The notes below the pieces were generated by a model. The model was given only the letters and a program-made list of their open reading frames with translations, searched no databases and was not told the origin of the DNA. A stretch of 64,000 nucleotides of DNA from Salinicoccus sp. YB14-2 (GTDB lineage Bacteria > Bacillota > Bacilli > Staphylococcales > Salinicoccaceae). Where the stretch lies: assembly GCF_001265075.1 (NCBI RefSeq), contig NZ_LFKO01000002.1:722592-786591 (forward strand), given 5' to 3'. Positions 38,353 through 46,867 of this stretch are shown here, piece after piece; position 1 is the stretch's first letter; each line of letters begins with the position of its first letter. The translations under genes were made by a program, and so were the position numbers.

Positions 38353-40323
38353 CTAGACGCCTCCCATTTGTTCAAATACGCTGACCGCTTCTTTCCTTGC
38401 ATACTCAAGCATGCGGTAATCTTCTGTTAAGTCTGCCACTTTGAACTGCGGCAGACCACTTTGTCTGACACCGAAGAAATCTCCCGGGCCGCGCATTTCC
38501 AAATCTCTTTCACTCAGTTCAAAACCGTCCGAAGTCGAAGTCATGATTTCCATGCGCAGCTTGGCATTATCCGTCTGCGGCTGGCTGACGAGCAGGCAGT
38601 AGCTCTGTTTATCACTTCGGCCGACACGTCCTCTCAGTTGATGGAGTGTCGACAAACCAAAGCGTTCTGCGTTGAATATGACCATCATCGTCGCATTCGG
38701 TACGTTGATACCCACTTCGATGACTGTCGTCGAGATCAGCACTTTTTTCTTTAACGTTTCGAACAGTTCCATGCCGCTGTTTTTCTCTTCCGGCTTCATT
38801 CTGCCGTGAACAAGCTCTACGGTATCTTCGCCGAAAGCACTGATGAATGTCTGATAGATTTCATTGACGTTTTTCAAATCCAATGTTTCAGATTCCTCAA
38901 TCAACGGCGCGACCACATATGTGCTGTGCTCAGCATTGAGCGCAGCCTTCACTTCACCCATGACATAGTCGAGCTCATCAAATGTATGCCATGAAGTGAT
39001 GACGGGTTTACGCCCTTTCGGCATCTCACGGATGATGGATACATCCATATCACCGAAAGTGGTAATCGAAAGCGTTCTTGGAATCGGGGTAGCTGTCATA
39101 TATAAAATGTTTTTACGATAGGATTTCTTCTGAAGTTTCTGTCTCTGGTTGACACCGAAACGATGCTGTTCATCAATAATGATAAAAGACAATCTGTTGA
39201 AAACGACATCATCTTCAATCAGTGCATGCGTGCCGATCAATAGATCGATGTTACCCATCGCAAGATCTTCTAAAATACGGCTTTTCTCTTTTTTTGACGT
39301 CGTGCCTGTCAGTTTCTCTATCGTCAGTTCCTCTTTGAATGTTTCTTTGAATGATTCATAATGCTGATTTGCGAGCACTTCAGTCGGTACCATGACGACA
39401 CTCTGTTCGCCGATTGTTTTGACCGCGTACACACAGATGCCCGCAACAATCGTTTTACCGCTTCCCACATCACCCTGCAGCAGTCTGTGCATAGACACGT
39501 TCTGCTTGAAGTCTCTGCAAATATCATTGACACTCGTCTTCTGATCGCCCGTCAGTTCAAACGGCAGCGTCCGGGTAAAGTGTTTCAGAGCTTCGATGTC
39601 GTAGTCGATGATATAATGTTCATTTCGTACGCGTTCTTTCTGTCTTTTATGCATCAACTTCAACTGGAACTGATACAGTTCATAAAACTTAACGGTCCGC
39701 CTCGACTGGTGGAGACTGTCTGGATCCGCCGGAAAATGCAGCCGGTACAGCGCTTCCCTTAAAGGGATGAGCTGATACTTCTTCTTGATCGTTTCTGGCA
39801 GATCATGGTTGAAGTCATAGTTTTCAAAGACTTCCCGCACGAATTTGCTGAACGTCTTGGCATGCATCGTCTTGTTCAGACTGTATCGTACCGTGTAGCC
39901 GGGCGATGTATCATAAATCAGCTTCTGGCCGTTTATTTCAAGCTTATTTTTGTTGAACTTGCCGTACAGGCGCGCAAATTCATTGATGATCAGTTTTTCC
40001 TTCAAGTACGGCTGGTTAAAAAAGACGACTTTCGTATGGATACCGTTAATATCCATGAAACAAGTCAGCCGGCTCATGCCGCGTCTGAAAAATGCAAGTT
40101 TCGGTTCGGTGACCACTGTGCCTTCCACTGTTATGGAAGATTCATGTGCCGCCTCCCTTAAATCGACGACCGACTGGTTCACATAACCGGTCGGCAGATG
40201 GAAGACGACATCGTTCACATCATGTATACCGAGCGCATGAAGTTTTTCTGCTGTTTTTTCACCCACACCATTCAGCTGGCTGACACTCGTTTTTGATGTG
40301 ATGACTTCATACATCGCGCTCAT
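38353..40323 (-). CDS. recG: ATP-dependent DNA helicase RecG
   Basis: Branch-migration helicase that processes stalled forks and Holliday junctions. An N-terminal wedge domain begins LNGVGEKTAEKLHALGI. Helicase motifs are LLQGDVGSGKTIVAGI (I), IIDEQHRFGV (DEXH), MTATPIPRTLSITTFGD (III) and QLRGRVGRSDKQSYCLLVS (VI). 656 residues, slightly shorter than the roughly 680 of typical homologues. Starts one base after the sdaAA stop and abuts srtA. Confidence 0.96.
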   Translation of the reverse strand: MSAMYEVITSKTSVSQLNGVGEKTAEKLHALGIHDVNDVVFHLPTGYVNQSVVDLREAAHESSITVEGTVVTEPKLAFFRRGMSRLTCFMDINGIHTKVVFFNQPYLKEKLIINEFARLYGKFNKNKLEINGQKLIYDTSPGYTVRYSLNKTMHAKTFSKFVREVFENYDFNHDLPETIKKKYQLIPLREALYRLHFPADPDSLHQSRRTVKFYELYQFQLKLMHKRQKERVRNEHYIIDYDIEALKHFTRTLPFELTGDQKTSVNDICRDFKQNVSMHRLLQGDVGSGKTIVAGICVYAVKTIGEQSVVMVPTEVLANQHYESFKETFKEELTIEKLTGTTSKKEKSRILEDLAMGNIDLLIGTHALIEDDVVFNRLSFIIIDEQHRFGVNQRQKLQKKSYRKNILYMTATPIPRTLSITTFGDMDVSIIREMPKGRKPVITSWHTFDELDYVMGEVKAALNAEHSTYVVAPLIEESETLDLKNVNEIYQTFISAFGEDTVELVHGRMKPEEKNSGMELFETLKKKVLISTTVIEVGINVPNATMMVIFNAERFGLSTLHQLRGRVGRSDKQSYCLLVSQPQTDNAKLRMEIMTSTSDGFELSERDLEMRGPGDFFGVRQSGLPQFKVADLTEDYRMLEYARKEAVSVFEQMGGV

Positions 40324-40324
40324 G

Positions 40325-41197
40325 TTATTCGTCTCCGAAGATTTCCTGCATCAGACGATTGCCTGTAGGTGTTGCTGCAAGGCCCCCGCGTCCCGTTTCA
40401 CGGAGTGCTGACGGCATTGTGAGACCGATCTTATACATCGCTTCAATCACTTCATCGGCAGGAATTCTTGATTCGATGCCTGCAAGTGCCATATCTGCCG
40501 CTGTCAGTGCATTGGATGCACCGGCTGCGTTTCTTTTGACACATGGCACTTCAACGAGTCCTGCTACAGGATCACAGACAAGTCCGAGCATGTTTTTAAG
40601 CGCAATCGCAAACGCATGGCCGGACTTTTCCGGTGTGCCGCCTGCCGCTTCGACGAGGCTTGCTGCCGCCATCGCACTCGCACTGCCGACTTCCGCCTGA
40701 CAGCCGCCCGCTGCACCGGAAATGCTCGCATTGTTCGCAACGACGAATCCAAGGGCGCCGGATGTAAATAAAAACCGTACCATATCTTCTTTCGACAAAT
40801 CTCTTTGTTCATTGAGTGCAAATAAAACACCCGGAACCACCCCGGCAGAACCCGCCGTCGGAGTCGCACATATTTTACCCATCGCTGCATTCACTTCATT
40901 CGTGCTGACAGCATAGGCAATTGCCAGCAGGTTCATATCACCGCTCAAGCCTTTGCCGCTCTCAATGTATTTTTTCATTTTCACCGCATCATGGCCCGTC
41001 AGGCCCGTCTTGCTCGCCACACCGCCGATGCCTTCGTCTACGGCATTCTGCATAACGTCAAGGTTGCGTTCCATATCCTGATACACTTCCAGATAAGAAC
41101 GTTTGGACACTCTCATTTCCTGCTCTATCATGATTTCACTGATAGATTTATTTTCGGAATTCGCCATATCTATTAATTGTGCAATACTATTAAACAT
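40325..41197 (-). CDS. sdaAA: L-serine dehydratase, alpha subunit
   Basis: Iron-sulfur enzyme subunit converting L-serine to pyruvate and ammonia. Cysteines that can bind a 4Fe-4S cluster occur in GKICATPTAGSAGVVPG, LGLVCDPVAGLVEVPCVKRN and GGCQAEVGSASAMAA. 290 residues. Lies 18 bases after sdaAB and next to recG, as in B. subtilis. Confidence 0.95.
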   Translation of the reverse strand: MFNSIAQLIDMANSENKSISEIMIEQEMRVSKRSYLEVYQDMERNLDVMQNAVDEGIGGVASKTGLTGHDAVKMKKYIESGKGLSGDMNLLAIAYAVSTNEVNAAMGKICATPTAGSAGVVPGVLFALNEQRDLSKEDMVRFLFTSGALGFVVANNASISGAAGGCQAEVGSASAMAAASLVEAAGGTPEKSGHAFAIALKNMLGLVCDPVAGLVEVPCVKRNAAGASNALTAADMALAGIESRIPADEVIEAMYKIGLTMPSALRETGRGGLAATPTGNRLMQEIFGDE

Positions 41198-41215
41198 AAT
41201 ATTACCTCCTGAATA

Positions 41216-41881
41216 TTAATCATCTGCCATTTCTATTACACGTTCCACACCATCTATATTCTCCACTTCCTGAATGACTGCTTCACTGATTTCTTCATCC
41301 AGCTCGATTGTCATCAGTGCAATATCGCCTTTTTCTTTTCTCGATACATTCATCTGGCTTACGTTAATTTCATTATTGCCGAGCACTGTCGTCACCCGAG
41401 CAATCGTTCCGAATGTATCTTTATGGAAAACGAGCAGTGAGTGATAGTTGCCTGAAATATTGATTTCATAATCATTGATACTCACCAGCTCTATTTTACC
41501 GCCGCCGATCGAAATCCCTTCAATCTTCAGACGGTCATCCCCTTTGAGCAAATCGACAATTGCGGTGTTCGGGTGGCTTCTCTCTTCCTCATGCAAAATA
41601 AAATTCGTCCGCAGATTCTGCTCATCTGCATATTCTTTCGCTTTGATGATACGGCTGTCGTCAGTATCAAACCCGAGCAGGCCGCCAATTAATGCCACGT
41701 CGGTGCCGTGCCCCTGATAAGTATCCTTGAATGAACCGTACAAGTGTATGTCCACATGATCAGGTGTATGTCCGAATAACTTCCTGCCAAGCAGTCCGAT
41801 GCGCGCCGCGCCGGCCGTATGAGAAGAAGATGGGCCGACCATTACCGGGCCGATAATATCAAAAACACTTTTATATTTCAT
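41216..41881 (-). CDS. sdaAB: L-serine dehydratase, beta subunit
   Basis: Second subunit of the heterodimeric serine dehydratase. MKYKSVFDIIGPVMVGPSSSHTAGAARIG is the canonical start. An ACT domain at the C-terminus (about 148-221) includes TIARVTTVLGNNEINVSQMNVSR. 221 residues. Expression probably depends on read-through from fakA, since only 70 bases holding a terminator-like hairpin separate them. Confidence 0.95.
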   Translation of the reverse strand: MKYKSVFDIIGPVMVGPSSSHTAGAARIGLLGRKLFGHTPDHVDIHLYGSFKDTYQGHGTDVALIGGLLGFDTDDSRIIKAKEYADEQNLRTNFILHEEERSHPNTAIVDLLKGDDRLKIEGISIGGGKIELVSINDYEINISGNYHSLLVFHKDTFGTIARVTTVLGNNEINVSQMNVSRKEKGDIALMTIELDEEISEAVIQEVENIDGVERVIEMADD

Positions 41882-41899
41882 AATATAACCTCCATTTGC

Positions 41900-41932
41900 A
41901 AAAATACCACATCAGTTTTCTCACTGATGTGG
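41900..41932 (-). terminator. Hairpin between fakA and sdaAB
   Basis: Stem CCACATCAGT (41907-41916) / ACTGATGTGG (41923-41932) around TTTCTC, followed on the minus strand by TATTTTT. It lies about 20 bases after the fakA stop. As no promoter is visible before sdaAB, it may be partial. Confidence 0.7.
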
Positions 41933-41951
41933 CATACGAACATTCTGGCAT

Positions 41952-43604
41952 CTATTCAACAGAAACTAGGTAACTGTAAACTGGTTGTTGTCCATCATGA
42001 ACTTCAAATTCGACTTCGTCATAAGTGTCTTCCAATTTTTCGATGATGGCATTCACTTCGTCTTCCGATCCTTCATCACCGATGATGATCGTCACGATTT
42101 CGCTTTCTTCATCGAGCATATTGACAATCAGGCTTTCAAGAGTCTCACTTTTGGAATCACTTGCTAAATTGATTTTACCATTGTTGATTCCCATATGCTG
42201 ATCTTTTTTGATTTTGACGCCGTCAATGGATGTGTCGCGGACTGCATATGTGACCTGACCGGTCTTCACATGCTCAAGCGCTGCGTTCATCGATTCCTTG
42301 TTATCATCCAGCGTCGCATCCGGTGAAAACATCAGCATGCTCGACAGACCTTCCGGTATCGACACCGTCGGAATGACAATGGTCGGGATATCCAGCATCT
42401 GCTGCGCCTGTTCCGCCGCCATAATGATATTTTTATTGTTTGGTAAAATGATGACCTGTTTGACATCATCATCTTTAATCGTGTTCAGAATATCTTCCGT
42501 AGAAGGGTTCATCGTCTGCCCGCCGTTGATGACATGTGTCACGCCGACGCTTTCGAACAGCGTTCTGATGCCGTCGCCGGAAGATACAGTGATGATTGCC
42601 GTATCATAGGATTTGTGCTCTTTATTTTCAACAGTGCCTTTGCTCTGCTTTTTAGATTGGATATCTCTGAACTGCTCGCGCATGTTCTCAATCTTCATCT
42701 TGATCAATTCACCGTAGGATGAACCGTACGTCATCGCTTCGCCGGGCGTTTCAGTGTGGACGTGCACTTTGACGATTTCGTCATCGGATATCACAAGCAG
42801 TGAATCGCCGAATTCGCTCATCTCGTTGCGGAATTTCTCTTCGTTGAAGCTGCGTTTGCCGTCTTCGAAACGCACCATGAATTCAGTACAGAAACCGTAC
42901 TCGATATCTTCCACTGTCATGAAATCGTCGAATTCATGATCGTCATTGACGAAAGTATCCGTATCAACGGCGTCTTTTGCCACTTCAACTTTCTCACCTT
43001 TTAAAGCGGCCAGAAAACCTTCATAAACATAGACGAGCCCCTGGCCGCCGGAGTCCACAACGCCAACTTCCTTCAACACAGGAAGCAGGTCCGGTGTGCG
43101 TTCCAGTGAAGCTTTTGCTTCCTCAACAACAGCTTCCATGACTTCTATAAGTGAGTCGGTTTCTTCAGCTGCCTGGACGGCTCTTTCACTTGAATCTTTC
43201 GCCACTGTAAGTATTGTACCTTCAACAGGTTTCATCACTGCCTTATAAGCAGTTTTCACACCCTGGTCCAATGCATTTACGAAAACTTTCGTATCCACGT
43301 TTTCCTCATTTTCAATCGCCTTCGAGAATCCTCTGAATAATTGTGAAAGAATGACGCCTGAGTTACCTCTCGCCCCCATCAGCAGACCTTTTGAGAAATG
43401 TTTACCCACCTCTCCAATATGTTCTATATCCTTGTCCTCGACTTCCGTTGCACCTGAAGTCATTGATAAATTCATGTTTGTTCCAGTGTCACCGTCCGGC
43501 ACCGGGAAAACATTCAATGAATCAACATAATCAGCGTACTGTCTTAAATTATCAGCACCGTTCAAAATCATATCCTTGAAAATTACACCATCTATCGTAT
43601 TCAT
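41952..43604 (-). CDS. fakA: Fatty acid kinase subunit FakA (DhaL domain)
   Basis: ATP-binding subunit of the kinase that phosphorylates exogenous fatty acids held by FakB proteins. The N-terminal DhaL domain has FPVPDGDTGTNMNLSMTSG near residues 34-52, RGNSGVILSQLFRG and DSGGQGLVYVYEGFLAAL. The long C-terminal part has VIILPNNKNIIMAAEQAQQML near 390. 550 residues. Lies 23 bases after asp23. Placement near fapR-plsX is meaningful since acyl-phosphate from FakA feeds the same pathway as PlsX. Confidence 0.95.
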   Translation of the reverse strand: MNTIDGVIFKDMILNGADNLRQYADYVDSLNVFPVPDGDTGTNMNLSMTSGATEVEDKDIEHIGEVGKHFSKGLLMGARGNSGVILSQLFRGFSKAIENEENVDTKVFVNALDQGVKTAYKAVMKPVEGTILTVAKDSSERAVQAAEETDSLIEVMEAVVEEAKASLERTPDLLPVLKEVGVVDSGGQGLVYVYEGFLAALKGEKVEVAKDAVDTDTFVNDDHEFDDFMTVEDIEYGFCTEFMVRFEDGKRSFNEEKFRNEMSEFGDSLLVISDDEIVKVHVHTETPGEAMTYGSSYGELIKMKIENMREQFRDIQSKKQSKGTVENKEHKSYDTAIITVSSGDGIRTLFESVGVTHVINGGQTMNPSTEDILNTIKDDDVKQVIILPNNKNIIMAAEQAQQMLDIPTIVIPTVSIPEGLSSMLMFSPDATLDDNKESMNAALEHVKTGQVTYAVRDTSIDGVKIKKDQHMGINNGKINLASDSKSETLESLIVNMLDEESEIVTIIIGDEGSEDEVNAIIEKLEDTYDEVEFEVHDGQQPVYSYLVSVE

Positions 43605-43627
43605 GATATCGTCTAAGTCCTCCCAGC

Positions 43628-43996
43628 TTACTCGTCCGTATTAATCATTCTGACACCTTGCACATGAATGTTAATCGTATTTATAGTCAATCCAAATGTT
43701 TTTTCCAGTCTGTATTTTACACTTGTCTGTATATTATTTGCGACTTCCGAGATTTTTACACCATAGCCGACTATGATATATAAATCAACATCCAAAAGCC
43801 CGTCATTGTTTTCTACAACTACTCCGCGGGAGTAGTTTTCCTTTCCGAGAAGTTCGGCAAAGCCGTCTCTTACCTGATGCTTTGATGCCATACCGACAAC
43901 ACCATAGCTTTCCACTACAGCTCCGCCGGCGATATTTGCGATGACATCTATCGCAATATCAATGGATCCAAGTTCATTTTTAATTTCGAGTGTCAT
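43628..43996 (-). CDS. yloU: Asp23/YloU family envelope stress protein
   Basis: DUF322 (Asp23) family protein of 122 residues. Homologues attach to the membrane near fatty-acid metabolism proteins. Segments DVIANIAGGAVVESYGVVGMAS and VDLYIIVGYGVKISEVANNIQTSVK are typical. It is first in the unit with fakA. Start ATG at 43996 with GGAGGCG upstream. Confidence 0.93.
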   Translation of the reverse strand: MTLEIKNELGSIDIAIDVIANIAGGAVVESYGVVGMASKHQVRDGFAELLGKENYSRGVVVENNDGLLDVDLYIIVGYGVKISEVANNIQTSVKYRLEKTFGLTINTINIHVQGVRMINTDE

Positions 43997-44021
43997 TACT
44001 TCGCCTCCAATACATCATTTA

Positions 44022-44051
44022 ATTATAATCAATAACATCTGTAAATTACAA
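44022..44051 (-). promoter_or_regulatory. Promoter of yloU-fakA
   Basis: Minus-strand TTGTAA (44046-44051), 18-base spacer, perfect TATAAT (44022-44027), about 25 bases ahead of the yloU ATG. The roughly 350-base divergent gap to rpmB otherwise holds A+T-rich sequence with no gene. Confidence 0.6.
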
Positions 44052-44292
44052 GATGAAAAAGTATGTTTTTACAAATTTATTCATTTATTTCTCTTCAGAT
44101 TTTTAGAAGTATATACAACCATTATAATTTATTGCGCTGCAAGTTAAAAGCAATATCGGCTGATTGATGACTTTATCACCCGGCGGATGAGGTTTTTATT
44201 AAAAAAAGTCAGTATATTAAGCTTCATCAATCATTGCTCTATAGCGATTTCCACTGGACACAGCTCAATAATTAATGTATTATATTGTAGTA

Positions 44293-44321
44293 TGTTGATG
44301 AAGATACAATCAAATTATAAT
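44293..44321 (+). promoter_or_regulatory. Promoter of rpmB
   Basis: TGTTGA (44293-44298), 17 bases, perfect TATAAT (44316-44321), about 30 bases ahead of the rpmB ATG. The -35 is a poor match, the -10 is excellent. Confidence 0.45.
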
Positions 44322-44350
44322 GAACTTTGTTAATAAAGGAGATGTACGAT

Positions 44351-44539
44351 ATGGCTAAAGAATGCTACTTCACTGGACGTAAAAGTGCTACAGGCAACAA
44401 CCGTTCACACGCTTTGAACGCAAGTAAAAGACGTTTCGGCGCGAACCTGCAAAAAGTCAGAGTGATGGTCGACGGCAGACCACAAAGAGTATGGGTTTCA
44501 GCTCGTGCTTTAAAATCAGGCCTTGTTGAACGCGTTTAA
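44351..44539 (+). CDS. rpmB: 50S ribosomal protein L28
   Basis: Large-subunit protein of 62 residues. [29 protein letters not shown] is diagnostic, with [11 protein letters not shown] at the end. It has no CxxC pair, so it is the zinc-free form. ATG at 44351 after AAAGGAG; the frame is open eight codons further upstream without a ribosome site. The gene is on the plus strand, opposite to most of the cluster, as is usual for rpmB. Confidence 0.97.
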   Translation: MAKECYFTGRKSATGNNRSHALNASKRRFGANLQKVRVMVDGRPQRVWVSARALKSGLVERV

Positions 44540-44564
44540 TTTTTAAAATAAAGCCCCCCTCCCC

Positions 44565-44600
44565 CGCTGGACTTCAATTCAGCAGGCGGGGGGTTTTTTA
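44565..44600 (+). terminator. Intrinsic terminator after rpmB
   Basis: G+C-rich stem CCCCCGC / G(G)CGGGGG extended by CTG/CAG, then TTTTTTATTTT. About 30 bases after the rpmB stop. Confidence 0.85.
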
Positions 44601-44639
44601 TTTTGAGTTTTACGTGCGAGATTATAGAGCGGCCGCGGT

Positions 44640-44830
44640 AGAGGCCGGGAATGTCCTGGCCGCCGGCCTGCTCACTTGGTGACATTTTTCGTGCCAGGTG
44701 AGCAGAATTTTCATCTCAGCCGTTTAGTCAGGACATTTCCATCCTTATCTGAACACTTGGTGCACCAAATATACAGTGACAACTTCTCCAGCTGCTATCA
44801 AAGTGCCACACCGCTTAAAACCACTTCCCC
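44640..44830. repeat. Dispersed intergenic repeat, copy B, with palindromic units
   Basis: Non-coding region between rpmB and the DUF554 gene. It holds a 38-base palindrome (44668-44705) with ends CTGCTCACTTG / CAGGTGAGCAG, nearly identical to the unit at 20591-20628 in reverse orientation. It also holds a shorter palindrome centred on TTGGTGCACCAA (44749-44776) and a hairpin GGCCGGGA / TCCTGGCC (44643-44661). On the minus strand TTTTAAGCGGTGTGGCACTTTG near 44795-44825 matches the left part of copy A, so the similarity is collinear over roughly 180 bases. No protein is encoded. Confidence 0.65.
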
Positions 44831-44837
44831 CAAACAC

Positions 44838-44863
44838 CAAAAAAGCAGCCCTTAAGGGCTGCT
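44838..44863 (-). terminator. Intrinsic terminator after the DUF554 gene
   Basis: Perfect 20-base palindrome AGCAGCCCTTAAGGGCTGCT (44844-44863), with A6 on the left giving the U tract of the minus strand. It follows the DUF554 stop by about 20 bases and ends the rsgA-rpe-thiN-DUF554 transcript. Confidence 0.85.
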
Positions 44864-44884
44864 CATACATACTGAAACGATAAA

Positions 44885-45589
44885 TTAAATGATATTGATA
44901 ATATACACCATAATCATTCCGACAAAAATTGCCGGGATCATGTTTCCGACGCGCATTTTCGTAATATTCATCATATTCATGCCGATCGCAAGCAGAATCA
45001 CACCGCCTGTTGCGCTGACCTGGAAAATGACCTGCTGCAAAATTTCATCGGGTACAACGACGGCGATGCCCTGTGCAGACAGTATGATGATTGAGATGTA
45101 GATCAAAGTCGGAACGCCTGAGATGATGACACCCAGACCGTATGTCGTGGTCATCACAATCGCGATAAAGAAGTCCATCATCGCTTTCGTATAAAGCACA
45201 TCGTTCGAACCCCGGAGTCCGGCGTCAAGCCCGCCGACGATCGCCATGGCGCCGACGATGAATACAAGCGTACCGGAGACGAAACCCTGCGACAGATTAC
45301 CCGAGTGCTTGTCACCGAGTTTGATTTCCATCCAGTGCCCGAACCTGTTAAGGAGTGATTCAAGCTGAATGATTTCACCGATGATCGTCCCGATAATCAG
45401 GCTGAGCAGTGTGACGATGATTTCTTCAGCGCCCACCACCATCTGAATGCCCAGTGTCATAATGACCAATGCCTGGATTTTCATTATGGAGTCTTTGATT
45501 GTTTCTGGTATGAATGTAAAAATAAGACCGAGTAAACCCCCGACGAATATGGCGAGGGCGTTTACTATAGCACCGAGTAATATCATCAT
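44885..45589 (-). CDS. DUF554 family membrane protein (YdfK-like)
   Basis: Polytopic membrane protein of 234 residues with about six to seven hydrophobic helices. It has the conserved small-residue motifs LLGAIVNALAIFVGGLLGL at the N-terminus and SGTLVFIVGAMAIVGGLDAGLRG near residue 105. The function of the family is not established; a transport role has been suggested. It lies 11 bases downstream of thiN. Two ATGs in a row (45589, 45586); the second is better spaced from GGAGG. Confidence 0.9.
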   Translation of the reverse strand: MMILLGAIVNALAIFVGGLLGLIFTFIPETIKDSIMKIQALVIMTLGIQMVVGAEEIIVTLLSLIIGTIIGEIIQLESLLNRFGHWMEIKLGDKHSGNLSQGFVSGTLVFIVGAMAIVGGLDAGLRGSNDVLYTKAMMDFFIAIVMTTTYGLGVIISGVPTLIYISIIILSAQGIAVVVPDEILQQVIFQVSATGGVILLAIGMNMMNITKMRVGNMIPAIFVGMIMVYIINII

Positions 45590-45600
45590 GACACCTCCAA

Positions 45601-46218
45601 CTAGTCAATAGATTGTATCATTAAAATGGGTTCTGAAGTTTCCACAAAACCCTTTTCCCCTGTAAATTCATTGCTGATGGTAAGGGTCGAGCCAAGGGAT
45701 AGCTTCGTTCCCTCCAGCGGATATTTGAACTGCTCCAGTGTCAGCCGTGTCCTGTCGTACATCGGGAGAAATGACACATATTTCATATCTCTGTTTTTCA
45801 ACACTTCATGACGGCCTTTATTCAACAGCTCCACCACATTCTGCATATCGATGATCCGGATTTTAACATCAGTCAATTTCTCATGCAGCAGCATCTGTGT
45901 ATTGCCGAGAAGATGATCCAGCCTGCCGCCGGTCGCACCGTACACATCAATGGATGTATACCCTCTTTCAGTCAGATCTAAAAGTGCAATCTCTAGATCT
46001 GTATCATCTTTTTCACTCTCCACCGGGTTAATCTCAAGTGTTTCATCGATGAACCGGCGCTCTTTTTCAGTAATGGAATCAAAATCGCCGTACGTATATT
46101 TCGGGATGATTCCATCTTTCAGCAATAAATAAACACCGTGGTCGACACCTGCCCACGGAGATTCTGTAATGTTTTCAATTGAAGTTGATGTTGCTCTGAC
46201 CAGTACATTGATATGCAT
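45601..46218 (-). CDS. thiN: Thiamine pyrophosphokinase
   Basis: Transfers pyrophosphate from ATP to thiamine to make the cofactor TPP. Features: GVDHGVYLLLKDGIIPKYTYGDFDSITEKERRF near residues 24-57, then ESEKDDTDLEIALLDL and IDVYGATGGRLDHLLGNTQML near 95-114. 205 residues. Four bases after rpe; order rsgA-rpe-thiN is conserved in Bacillales. Confidence 0.95.
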   Translation of the reverse strand: MHINVLVRATSTSIENITESPWAGVDHGVYLLLKDGIIPKYTYGDFDSITEKERRFIDETLEINPVESEKDDTDLEIALLDLTERGYTSIDVYGATGGRLDHLLGNTQMLLHEKLTDVKIRIIDMQNVVELLNKGRHEVLKNRDMKYVSFLPMYDRTRLTLEQFKYPLEGTKLSLGSTLTISNEFTGEKGFVETSEPILMIQSID

Positions 46219-46221
46219 GAT

Positions 46222-46866
46222 CTAGCTTCTAAGCTCCTCAATCGTCGTTTTCTTATCTTCTGCCTTGAACAGGAATGAACCGCTGACGAGCAGATTCGCA
46301 CCTTGTTCCTTGCACAGTTTCGCAGTGTCATTGTTGATGCCGCCGTCCACTTCAATATCAAATTCAAGATTCTTTTCCTTTTTAACTGCGTCAAGCTCGG
46401 CAATCTTCAGAAGACCTTCTTCAATAAAGCTCTGACCGCCAAAGCCTGGATTTACGGTCATTATCAACACGAAATCCACGTCATTCAAAAGGTGCTTTAC
46501 ACTGACGACCGGTGTATGCGGGTTCAGCGCGATACCGGCTTTCATGCCTTTACTTTTGATCAGCTGGATCACTCTGTGCGGATGATTCGTCGCTTCGATA
46601 TGGAATGACAGCATATCAACACCGTATGATTTGAATTCATCGACGAACTGGTCCGGGTTCAAAGTCATCAGATGCACATCGAGTGGAATGCTGGATGATT
46701 TGCTGATCGCTTCAACAACCGGCAGGCCGTATGAAATATTCGGCACAAACTGCCCATCCATAATATCCAGGTGGAAAATATCCGCACCGGCCGCTTCCAT
46801 AGTTTTAATATCTTCGCCTAATTTTGAAAAATCACTTGCCAATAATGACGGGAGTACTTTATTCAT
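46222..46866 (-). CDS. rpe: Ribulose-phosphate 3-epimerase
   Basis: Pentose phosphate pathway enzyme interconverting ribulose 5-phosphate and xylulose 5-phosphate. TIM barrel with KVLPSLLASDFSKLGEDI, HLDIMDGQFVPNISYG, MTVNPGFGGQSFIEEGL and VDGGINNDTAKL. 214 residues. I chose ATG at 46866 after AGAGAGG; the frame is open further only as the shadow of rsgA. One base separates it from the rsgA stop. Confidence 0.96.
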   Translation of the reverse strand: MNKVLPSLLASDFSKLGEDIKTMEAAGADIFHLDIMDGQFVPNISYGLPVVEAISKSSSIPLDVHLMTLNPDQFVDEFKSYGVDMLSFHIEATNHPHRVIQLIKSKGMKAGIALNPHTPVVSVKHLLNDVDFVLIMTVNPGFGGQSFIEEGLLKIAELDAVKKEKNLEFDIEVDGGINNDTAKLCKEQGANLLVSGSFLFKAEDKKTTIEELRS

Positions 46867-46867
46867 A

